From: a virus
IMG/VR virus record: IMGVR_UViG_3300025407_000799
Location: 1-64,000 of that record
Direction: 5' to 3' (one strand)
Length of the DNA: 64,000 bases
The number at the start of each line of letters is the position of its first letter. Within the stretch, counting starts at the first letter, position 1. Made by a program: the position numbers and the translations under genes. Under the pieces are notes generated by a model that worked only from the letters and a program-made list of their open reading frames with translations, searched no databases and was not told the DNA's origin. Below, in pieces: positions 56,701 to 64,000 of the stretch.

Positions 56701-59700
56701 ATGTGATAGTTGCGATTGTTCCATCGCCACGGATTCCTGTGCTGATTAATGAATCAAATTGTGCAATTCCTGATCCGGTTAAAATCATTCCTGGATAAAT
56801 TTCGCCAGAAGTTATAGTTCCTACAACTAGTGTTGAATTAACTATAGAAGAATTGATCATTGTTACATTAGCAGGACCATACTGTGGAGTTGCTACTAGT
56901 ATGTCGCCAACAGTATAGCCAGTTCCGAGATTGTTTCCGTTATAAGATACATCAACAGCTTTCATTATTGGTGTTGCTGATGCTGTATAACTTGGAGCAT
57001 TGAGATCAGAATCGCTAAATGTTATTGCAGGCAACTGAGTATAACGACCCGGACTAGTAACAGTAACTGAAAATACCGGGAACGGTGTTTGCATTTTTGC
57101 CTTAGAATTTTTCTGATCCACTGTTCCAAATTTTGGATCGTCTAATCTTACAGGACTTGTTTTTCCAGTGATAACAATTTCTGCTCCAATTGCAGGAACA
57201 TAAGATAATAATACTACTGTACCGTCGTTATTTACTACCATATCGATTGTATCTTTTAGTAGTTTAGTAAACTGTATCGAATTGCCATTAACAATTGGAT
57301 AATAATTATTAATTTGTGCAGGATCCTTAAAGATTACAGAATTTAAAATTAAACTTACAGTACCAATTGTAGTTGAAGGTGCTTGCAACAAACTTGTAAA
57401 ACTTACAAAATTAAATGATGCATTGGTGACTTTATAAATGCCGTTGTAAGAATTTGGAATAAATCCTGTTACAATAATAGTAGTACCAGATTCAAATGGA
57501 ACATATTTTTGAGTGTCAAACGTTATTGTAACTGTGTGACCGTCACCACTAATATTGTTTGCATTTAAAGTAGTAGAAGAATCTGGTGTTCCTAATGTAA
57601 TTGTATTTGTATTAGTGTCAATATTTTCAACTACCGTATCGTATGCAAATACTGATACAGCATCTGAAGTAACAACATCTCCTAAATTAATTCCATCAAC
57701 GCTATTTAAAGTAAGTTTATTACTACCAGCATAGTTATATGTAAATGTTAATACGCCTGTTGGTGTACTATCAGGAGCTTTACTCAAAGTTAATGTTTTA
57801 TTAGTATAATCAACATACGTCACTGTTTGTCCGCTAGTAAAACCTGTTCCAACAACAGCCATTCCTATTAAAATTCCAGTAGCGTCGGAAACAGTAAGTG
57901 TAGTATAGTAACTTCCTACTGGGTTGTACGTAGTTGTAGGTCCTGCAGCTGTTTTTGTAACTACTGATGTTACAACTACGGTAGTAGCTAAAATATTATA
58001 CTCAAATTTAATTTGATTAGAGTTCAGTGCAGATATGGTTGTTCTATCTTCAGTACTTGCAGCATGATATACGTTTATTTCAGTACCAGGATTCAATTGA
58101 TAAGGTAGTGTAAAAGATCTAAGTTGATCTGCAGTAGCTGTAACAAAATAGTCAGTATAATTACTATCAAAATTATCCCAAGTATCAGTTCCAAATGGGT
58201 TTGAATCCCAACCGTGAATACTATTAAATCCTAAACCATTAACTTGTACGCCACCATAATCAGTTCCAGTTAATAACTGTGTAAGATCTTTTCCTAGTTG
58301 GCCACTTGTTGGATTATAGTAATATTGAATGCGGTCAACAGCATTTAATAAAGATTGATTTATCTTATATGTAACAACTATAATACTCTGATTAGACGGA
58401 GGTGTTAAAAAAGTAATAACTCCAGTGTAATGTGTATAGCCGTTATATTTTGCTTTAATAACAGAAAGTTTATAATTTTCTCTAAGTGCAGGTATGCCAT
58501 TGATAGTAACTGTATTTTGACCAATACGTGTATCAGGAGCCCAAGTCAACGCCCATTGCAATCTGCTACCAGAACCAGTGAACGTTTGTGTTTTTTGTAA
58601 TACTGTATTATAATACGTATAGTCAGTTCTATCAAATTTTATTCCAATTAACGAACCACGAACTACACCTTTACCAATAACAGCAATTACCCTGGCTGAT
58701 ATTCCTATTGGGCCAAGTCCTCCTGAAATAGTAACTGTTGGGGTAGACAAGTATCCTGTTCCAGGATTAGTTAATACTATTCTACTTACAGCACCATTAA
58801 CTATAAATGCCTGAGCTGTTGCACCAGAACCACTTTCGCTAGTTATAATAACTTGTGGAGGAGTTATATAATTAGAACCTCCGCTGATAATAACAAGATC
58901 TGTAACAACAAATCCTAAATTATCATTCCAGAATTTCCAAGGATAAGTTTGTATAACAGAGTTATTAGAAGATACACCAGTTCCGTCAAATATAGTATCA
59001 ACTGGTACAACTTTGTTATTTGAATAAACAGGTTGTAAATCAAAATCAGTAATGGCACTTTGTCCAACTTCTAAACCTGTGTAGTTGCTAATATATTCTC
59101 TTAATTTTGTTCTGTATGGTTTAACTTCTGAAACATAATCTTCAAAGTTAGCAATATTATCAACAGGGTAGTTTACTGGTTGATCTAACTTACCTACATT
59201 ATGTGTTGCACGAACAAAACTAGTTTTAAATGCCCAATCAATATATACTTGTTCACTATGTGCATAGTGTATTGCAGCAATGAACAAGTCTAAATAGTTT
59301 TGTTTTAAATTACCAATAAAGATATTTTCTTTAATTGTATTAAGAATAATTCTTAATTCTGTACTAGCAACAACATCAAAACTTCCGCCATCAAATATGT
59401 CGCTGTCATAACCAATATTAGTAGATTCAAAGTTGTAAAGTTTAGTACTTAATTGTATTGTACCATTCTGTATACCTACTATGTTATAACTTTGAGTCCA
59501 ATCAACACTGGTCGAATTTGCATATTTTTCTAGTAACAACCAACCGCCTGCATTTACTGTACGAACTTTTACTAGTTCGCCTATTTTAGATTGAAGAGTG
59601 TTTAACTCTACAAATGTATCCACAGCATGATCTGGAGCACTATACTGACTATACCCAGTTGCATACCAATCAACATAATTCCAATAATTTCTCACATCAT

Positions 59701-62700
59701 ATGCTTGTGTAAGTATACGTGACCATATCTTAGATGTAGTATCGTATGCATAGATACTCCAATTATTGTTGGCAACACTATCGCTTTTTACTAACACACA
59801 ATAAGTTCTTACTGTTAATGTTGTATTACTAATATCGTAGCCAAAGCCTCCGCTGACTACTGACACATTAGTAATTTGTCCTAGGCTATTAATTGTTGTT
59901 TTAAGTACAGCATTTTTTCCCGGACTATCGATAGTTACTGTAGGTGCAATTAAATAACCGCTACCTGCAAAAGTAATATCTATACTTGTAATTGTACCGT
60001 TAGTAATTACAGGATTTAAAATTGCTTTTCTAAATGATGTAATATTCAAATATGGTAACTCTGCATCAGTGTCAAGAGTATTATCATATAGACCTGATAT
60101 CACTGTTGGAGGAGTATCGTAGCTTTCTAAAGCACTAATATTATAGTTTTCACTAATTTGATTTAAAATCAATGTTCTGTTTGTACGTTCTACAAACTCT
60201 TTAAGAGCTTCAATACGATTTACAAACATACTTTGACGTGGACGATTCTCTACACCATATCGTAGTTTAGGAGGCTGAGTCAAATCTGGAACACCACGTC
60301 CTGCCGAATCAACACCGCATAAACTATCAAACCATTTTTGTTCTAATGTCAACGGTAAATCCACAATAGGATCGTTACTAATTAATTTCCATTGACTATG
60401 AATATTCTGATCTGTTTTATTTGTTAACCAATACTCTACCGCTAGTACTACATCTTTATCTTTCAAATACTGACGAGTATTAGTTAAACTAAATGAATCC
60501 GGACCTAACAAAGACAAGTAAGAATAACTTTGTCCGCGAGGGTTAGCAATTAAACTGGCAACATCCAATGCTGTAATATTACGTCCCGGTACATGCGGAA
60601 CTACTGATTTATTTTTAACCCAGAAATAATAAGTCTTAACAAATGCTTTAGTAAGATTATTATATTGCTGTCTTACGCTGTATACATTATTGCCATATAA
60701 ACTTGTACCGCTTATACCTAAAGCAAGTCCAGCAGGAGTATCTGCTTGTGCATCCCACTGAGCTGGCAATAATTTTGATTCAACCCATTCGTAAATATCT
60801 ATACTTGCACCTGGGGCTAGTTTGTTCCAACTATTATTTCTATAATTTACATCATCAAAATAAGATTCAACAAACTTGGCGGTACTTAAATTCCACCATA
60901 ACTGACCAATTTGATTCTTTGACCAGTAACTTGAGTTATCTGCATTAACATTAACAGATCCTGGATTATCAGAATACACCGCAGGATCATAGAAAGATTT
61001 ATATTTTATTTCTTCATCTGCAACGCCTGCAATTTTTCCTTGCAATGGATCAATAGTATCTAAGTAAGATACAAGTGTTCCAAGATTTTTATTATATAAG
61101 AATGCTTTCTTAACTCGGCTAACAATTGGAATCAAACTAGATGTCTTATCAAGAGTCCAGCTGTATTTGTCAGACGGTTTAACGTAACTATAAACTTGTC
61201 CAGATTGAATATGTGTCTGGTCAGTTGCATAAGGTGCACCGACTACTACCGTATTATCGCCTGCAGAGAATCCAATTCCATATCCATCAGAACTTGTGTC
61301 TGCACTTTGCAAACTTTCACTAAACACCCACTTGTCTCCATACATATCATATATGTCAACTCGTCCACTACCTATTTGTGTTTGGACAAATAGTGTAGAA
61401 TTTTTATCATAGGTGCTAGGTGTAGTTGCCTGAGAAGTTGTATCGCTAAGATATGGATTATCTTGATTATTTTCTAATGTTTTAGCATAAGAATCAAACG
61501 TTGTTGTTATAGAAGCATTGCCACTTTGACTATAAACAGCAATAGTTTTGCCTCCATTCATAAACGCAACCTTGTTTCCAAAGTGTCCTTGAATTTCTGA
61601 ATAATGATCTACTAGTGTTTGATATGGAGTTGGGCCATATTCAGCTCCGTTAAATTTATAAACATTAACAGTTCCATTTTGTGTACCATCTCCAACAACA
61701 ATATATACTCCGTCATCTGAAACACTTAAACTTGTTCCAAAAGAAACATCAGTACCTGAAATTGGCTGTAAAGTAATTCCATTTTTAAAGATTTGTACAA
61801 TACCATTTCCGTTGCCATCTTCTGTACTAATAGCAATGATTGAATTATCAGCACTTACTTGAATATTTCTTCCAAAATTATCCCCAACAGTAGTACCTGC
61901 AAGGAAAGAGTTATATCCCCAATCTATAGTTTTAAACGTTATTGTACCATCTGGGGTTCCAGTAGGAGGTGCGCTTAAAATTAATGTAGTTGTACTTAAT
62001 ATTTGTAAAACATATTGTCCACTGATAAATCCTGTACCAGTAACTAGCATACCTGGGCTTACATTATATAAAGGAATTGGATTAGTAGATGATACAACTA
62101 ATGTAACTCCCGAACTTCCTACAGGATTATATGTTGCAGATACAGATTTTTGTACACCATAAGATAATTTATAAACTCTTCCGACATTATTTGTTAATCC
62201 ATCGTATGAGCTTCCGCCTAATGCTCCAACATATAAAGAATCTTGTCCAAAAACTAAAGTTGCACCAAAGTTTTCATTATCAACAGGATCTTCACTTATG
62301 ATTGTATCGACAATAGAGTAAAAATTATCATTATTCTTTTTATATAAAGTAACAATACCTTGACCCACTGTTGTCGAATCATAGGCTTTTATTTGTTCAA
62401 TAGCAACACCAGTTCCGTTAAAGACAAAACCAGTTCCAGTAATTGGCGCATCTGCAATAAATGCTGTTCCAATTGCATTTGAACTAGCACCTGCTAACAA
62501 GAAATTGCTAGTGCCTTGGAATATAATAACGTATGTTGATCCAGATTGTAGATCAGTTGCTAAAACTTTTCCGCTTTGACGAGCAACAAACGTATCACCT
62601 ACATTGTAAGTTACACCAGTAGTGTTTGCAATGTAGTTCCAATCTGTTGTTCCTAGAACACTAATTTCATAAGTATTACCAATTGAAAAATATCCTGATT

Positions 62701-64000
62701 CAATTAATTGACCGTATCTGTTAATTTCTGAAGGAATGTAAGAAATTTGTTGCCAAGATGGTTGTCCGTTAACTGTAAAATTAGAAATTGCTCCATTCTG
62801 GTCAACCGACGATACTGTTAATATAAAGTCATTGACCACATTGACTCCTCCTAACTGACTACCAAGGACTGTAATCGTATCTCCAATAGAATATCGTGTA
62901 CCTCCAAGGGCGCCTGAATTAGGAGCAATCCTATATCCGTAAGGAGGAGTTATGATACGTAATGTTGCACCTGCTCCTGATATAACTGATCCACTAACAC
63001 CTGGCGTAGTTTTTGCTAGTAAGATTCCGTTGTTTAGTGTAGAAGGAGAACCAGAAATAGTTATAGCAGCATTTAATTTTATACTAGAAGTTGTTGTAAC
63101 ACCATCTGTTGGTATAGTGATTGTTAAATCGTCGTCTGGAGATATTCCACCTAACTGAGTTCCTGAAATTTTTATTTTGTTACCTGGAGCGTAGCCAATA
63201 CCGCCATATTTTATAACTACATTATAGTATCCTGCAGTTGGCACTGTGGCATCTCCAATTACTCTTGTAGCTGTTGGAACAACAACCACGTCAAAGATTG
63301 CACCTGAACCTAAACTTGTAGTAGTTGCACTGAAATCAGTAACAATATATTCATGTTGAATAGCGGTAAGAGTTCTGTATAAAGAATCTCCAAGTTTTAC
63401 AATACTGTTTGAACCGTAGTCAAGTGAAGAATTGTATTCTCCTTTGTAGCTAGACGAAACTGATCCAGCTGATTTTGATCCTACAGCAAGCCAAGTACCA
63501 TCTGGGCTAAAGGCTATGGCACTAACCGGAGTATTATCTGATATAGAAGATACTGTTGGAGCTGATATTAATTGTTTTTCAGCCCATGATAAGTTTGACT
63601 GAGCACGATAATATGTAACAACATTACCTCGGTTATCGCCTACAGCTAACATGTCTCCTTTTTTGTTTACAGACACACGTAAACCAAAATTTGTTTCATC
63701 GCTTGGAAAACTATTGTTAACTAAAAATTCGCTGTACACTGGATTATATTTCCAAGTACCCCAAGATTTACTGCCAGCATCATCTGTCCAAACAATTTCT
63801 CCAGGTAGTAAATCTTTTTTTATAACACTATCGAGATTATTAATAGATGTAGTTCGTTGACTAATCATAGCAAACACTACCATTCTATCTTGTTCAACAA
63901 AAGGATTTATCCAACCGTTAACAGTTTTAGATATTACAAAAGAATTTAGATTAACACTTTCAACTTTATAAAAACCGCTAAATTGCGAAACTTGGCTTAT
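53726..64000 (-). CDS. Giant virion structural protein (5' end outside window)
   Basis: The frame is open from the stop at 53726 to the right edge (40 more codons, SGFYKVESVNLNSFVISKTV..., precede the first visible ATG at 63883), so at least 3,424 residues are encoded and the start is outside. The N-terminal third has beta-propeller-like segments (VSAIAFSPDGTWLAVGSKSA) and FG-GAP-like ones (DGYGIGFSAGDNTVVVGAPY). The centre repeats GSGYLxxPTVTI units (such as GTGYLSTPTVTISGG) and the twice-seen TTYNPVGS...GTGFxSGQ block. LDLERTTVNISSL to YDTQIVVKDGTVLTTP mark a distinct C-terminal region. No enzymatic motif was recognised. Long beta proteins of this size occur in marine T4-like phages as virion components; which part of the virion is unknown. 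Confidence 0.75.
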   Translation of the reverse strand: MSQVSQFSGFYKVESVNLNSFVISKTVNGWINPFVEQDRMVVFAMISQRTTSINNLDSVIKKDLLPGEIVWTDDAGSKSWGTWKYNPVYSEFLVNNSFPSDETNFGLRVSVNKKGDMLAVGDNRGNVVTYYRAQSNLSWAEKQLISAPTVSSISDNTPVSAIAFSPDGTWLAVGSKSAGSVSSSYKGEYNSSLDYGSNSIVKLGDSLYRTLTAIQHEYIVTDFSATTTSLGSGAIFDVVVVPTATRVIGDATVPTAGYYNVVIKYGGIGYAPGNKIKISGTQLGGISPDDDLTITIPTDGVTTTSSIKLNAAITISGSPSTLNNGILLAKTTPGVSGSVISGAGATLRIITPPYGYRIAPNSGALGGTRYSIGDTITVLGSQLGGVNVVNDFILTVSSVDQNGAISNFTVNGQPSWQQISYIPSEINRYGQLIESGYFSIGNTYEISVLGTTDWNYIANTTGVTYNVGDTFVARQSGKVLATDLQSGSTYVIIFQGTSNFLLAGASSNAIGTAFIADAPITGTGFVFNGTGVAIEQIKAYDSTTVGQGIVTLYKKNNDNFYSIVDTIISEDPVDNENFGATLVFGQDSLYVGALGGSSYDGLTNNVGRVYKLSYGVQKSVSATYNPVGSSGVTLVVSSTNPIPLYNVSPGMLVTGTGFISGQYVLQILSTTTLILSAPPTGTPDGTITFKTIDWGYNSFLAGTTVGDNFGRNIQVSADNSIIAISTEDGNGNGIVQIFKNGITLQPISGTDVSFGTSLSVSDDGVYIVVGDGTQNGTVNVYKFNGAEYGPTPYQTLVDHYSEIQGHFGNKVAFMNGGKTIAVYSQSGNASITTTFDSYAKTLENNQDNPYLSDTTSQATTPSTYDKNSTLFVQTQIGSGRVDIYDMYGDKWVFSESLQSADTSSDGYGIGFSAGDNTVVVGAPYATDQTHIQSGQVYSYVKPSDKYSWTLDKTSSLIPIVSRVKKAFLYNKNLGTLVSYLDTIDPLQGKIAGVADEEIKYKSFYDPAVYSDNPGSVNVNADNSSYWSKNQIGQLWWNLSTAKFVESYFDDVNYRNNSWNKLAPGASIDIYEWVESKLLPAQWDAQADTPAGLALGISGTSLYGNNVYSVRQQYNNLTKAFVKTYYFWVKNKSVVPHVPGRNITALDVASLIANPRGQSYSYLSLLGPDSFSLTNTRQYLKDKDVVLAVEYWLTNKTDQNIHSQWKLISNDPIVDLPLTLEQKWFDSLCGVDSAGRGVPDLTQPPKLRYGVENRPRQSMFVNRIEALKEFVERTNRTLILNQISENYNISALESYDTPPTVISGLYDNTLDTDAELPYLNITSFRKAILNPVITNGTITSIDITFAGSGYLIAPTVTIDSPGKNAVLKTTINSLGQITNVSVVSGGFGYDISNTTLTVRTYCVLVKSDSVANNNWSIYAYDTTSKIWSRILTQAYDVRNYWNYVDWYATGYSQYSAPDHAVDTFVELNTLQSKIGELVKVRTVNAGGWLLLEKYANSTSVDWTQSYNIVGIQNGTIQLSTKLYNFESTNIGYDSDIFDGGSFDVVASTELRIILNTIKENIFIGNLKQNYLDLFIAAIHYAHSEQVYIDWAFKTSFVRATHNVGKLDQPVNYPVDNIANFEDYVSEVKPYRTKLREYISNYTGLEVGQSAITDFDLQPVYSNNKVVPVDTIFDGTGVSSNNSVIQTYPWKFWNDNLGFVVTDLVIISGGSNYITPPQVIITSESGSGATAQAFIVNGAVSRIVLTNPGTGYLSTPTVTISGGLGPIGISARVIAVIGKGVVRGSLIGIKFDRTDYTYYNTVLQKTQTFTGSGSRLQWALTWAPDTRIGQNTVTINGIPALRENYKLSVIKAKYNGYTHYTGVITFLTPPSNQSIIVVTYKINQSLLNAVDRIQYYYNPTSGQLGKDLTQLLTGTDYGGVQVNGLGFNSIHGWDSNPFGTDTWDNFDSNYTDYFVTATADQLRSFTLPYQLNPGTEINVYHAASTEDRTTISALNSNQIKFEYNILATTVVVTSVVTKTAAGPTTTYNPVGSYYTTLTVSDATGILIGMAVVGTGFTSGQTVTYVDYTNKTLTLSKAPDSTPTGVLTFTYNYAGSNKLTLNSVDGINLGDVVTSDAVSVFAYDTVVENIDTNTNTITLGTPDSSTTLNANNISGDGHTVTITFDTQKYVPFESGTTIIVTGFIPNSYNGIYKVTNASFNFVSFTSLLQAPSTTIGTVSLILNSVIFKDPAQINNYYPIVNGNSIQFTKLLKDTIDMVVNNDGTVVLLSYVPAIGAEIVITGKTSPVRLDDPKFGTVDQKNSKAKMQTPFPVFSVTVTSPGRYTQLPAITFSDSDLNAPSYTASATPIMKAVDVSYNGNNLGTGYTVGDILVATPQYGPANVTMINSSIVNSTLVVGTITSGEIYPGMILTGSGIAQFDSLISTGIRGDGTIATITFATRASIPFALGQYTEVSGFPNGFNGKYIVTDVTDHSVSYENTTVLSQTFVVGTVSSVDITYITGLDPSSHGTGNGSFWTLNRKLTTASTTITGSSAVILQVTRTASFTEIGPIDELQILSSTIYEGGVDEASQSLMGGTGQNATITLVYGVDSVVLANPGSGYLNNPTITFEQGIETATATATIRQVVNSSTANTVVTISDSYPVTVGDEFVIRQASSDGSVAPADQDYDTSITGGDLAYTTATGILADDIIIDGDGLVTPTSSPAPEEVMPGQVVDTLAIKVYDQTYNAGAKVKIDNYVGDGSLLTFAYSQLLNNPGAIVVKVDNVIKVAGVDYNVSFNQNRIVFVQPPAANKIISIFTIGINGQNILDGDYFICDGITSEFITRAKWLDTVSSVIYLNGVLVNPILFKTDNTYSLGGMIGLRFSVTPAAGSVINYIIVASAIQTVAVTQTELLPLYAIPQNTFKLDNPVGVGLPAESNMIVIVDNTVLEAPANSYFTITSDTLAYTISADQFTLNAVQYSDVRVYIDKKLIALNKEYVVDLTGLTVTLRKKIRDKNIGKQLVVSIRTNAEYSYDSTTGDLTLNNSYDSSHKIQVLTSYNHDILDLERTTVNISSLVSSIPGSVDYYRYQDATRGIINLNHTVPDEEYAWIIQNGRLLTPLIDYQMLSNHQSVQLTVPPAPTDKISVLLFNNNVPQPGISYMQFKDMLNRTVYKRLALNRHTLLAQELNWYDTQIVVKDGTVLTTPNPSTNKPGVIEIAGERIEYFKKDLNILSQLRRGTLGTGVRSYSNVGTSVQDIGTDSTIPYSDITDVRPIISDGVTTTFNLDLGFTLDPTFTDYNSLFEVFVGGQDDLRRLKKYDYVHYNPTLAPYSPTIPISDTDPVGTIKDGDEKFAKEFVVSNVTTAGSVITLANVVTQGTQITIIRKSGQSWDGDHSANPVNILNDVSNIASFLKATPGIWYTGFNNNRKLTIDSSKVTFDSGNVTLDKG

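Noticed and set aside
1-64000. tRNA genes, CRISPR arrays, transposons, integrase or attachment sites
   Set aside because: No cloverleaf with a GTTCRA-type T-arm, no regular spacer-repeat array, no transposase or integrase motif was seen. The repeats found are all inside coding genes. Short gaps between genes leave almost no room for RNA genes.

Overview
The window looks like part of the genome of a large T4-like tailed phage (myovirus), AT-rich and densely packed, probably from an uncultivated aquatic lineage. The evidence is a family B DNA polymerase of the gp43 type, a likely gp45-type sliding clamp, a DsbA-like DNA-binding protein, a T4-type RNase H/flap nuclease, many small proteins of kinds common in marine T4-like phages, and a long block of tail-fibre and structural genes. 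Start and stop codons overlap throughout (ATGA, TAATG), non-coding DNA is almost absent, and no tRNA, CRISPR or insertion sequence was seen. A small gene beside the DNA-modification gene dpdA resembles the BPSL0761-like proteins of Betaproteobacteria, a weak hint of a betaproteobacterial host.

Layout. 0-1.3 kb: end of a structural operon. 1.3-5.6 kb: a proteostasis cassette (J-domain co-chaperone, peptide deformylase, ClpA-type AAA+ unfoldase) and an unknown gene. 5.6-15.8 kb: proteins that mostly begin with a short amphipathic leader ending in [L/I]xE, the pattern of T4 capsid-targeting peptides cut by the prohead protease; they include a two-domain nucleotidyltransferase/ligase-like protein, an NMNAT-like protein and several low-complexity internal proteins, with a Dps ferroxidase homologue among them. 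15.8-20.4 kb: replication genes (dsbA, polymerase, clamp) with a UDP-glucose dehydrogenase-like gene inserted between polymerase and clamp. 20.4-35.7 kb: a plus-strand metabolic operon with FolE, QueD, QueE and a TGT/DpdA-like transglycosylase. These would make a 7-deazaguanine and exchange it into DNA. QueC is not in the window. The same operon holds sugar and redox enzymes, a glycosyltransferase, a phosphoribosyltransferase, a HIT protein, a 2OG-Fe(II) oxygenase and RNase H. 35.7-41.8 kb: conserved small phage genes, a MoxR AAA+/VWA-metallopeptidase pair and thyX. 41.8-64 kb: all minus strand, with four paralogous fibre-like genes, a U32-like cysteine-rich protein, further structural genes and one giant protein of more than 3,424 residues running off the right edge.

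Regulation seen in the sequence. Full sigma70-like promoters (TTGACA/TATAAT, 16-17 bp spacing) precede or lie just inside the genes before dnaJ, clpA, clamp, folE (TTGAAA), moxR (TACAAT), VWA and dsbA (TTGAGT). NATAAATA boxes resembling T4 late promoters precede virion-type genes on both strands. Several leaders carry inverted repeats that overlap the promoter on one side and the ribosome binding site on the other, like the early/late hairpin switches of T4.

All functional calls are from reading motifs by eye; no database search was run.
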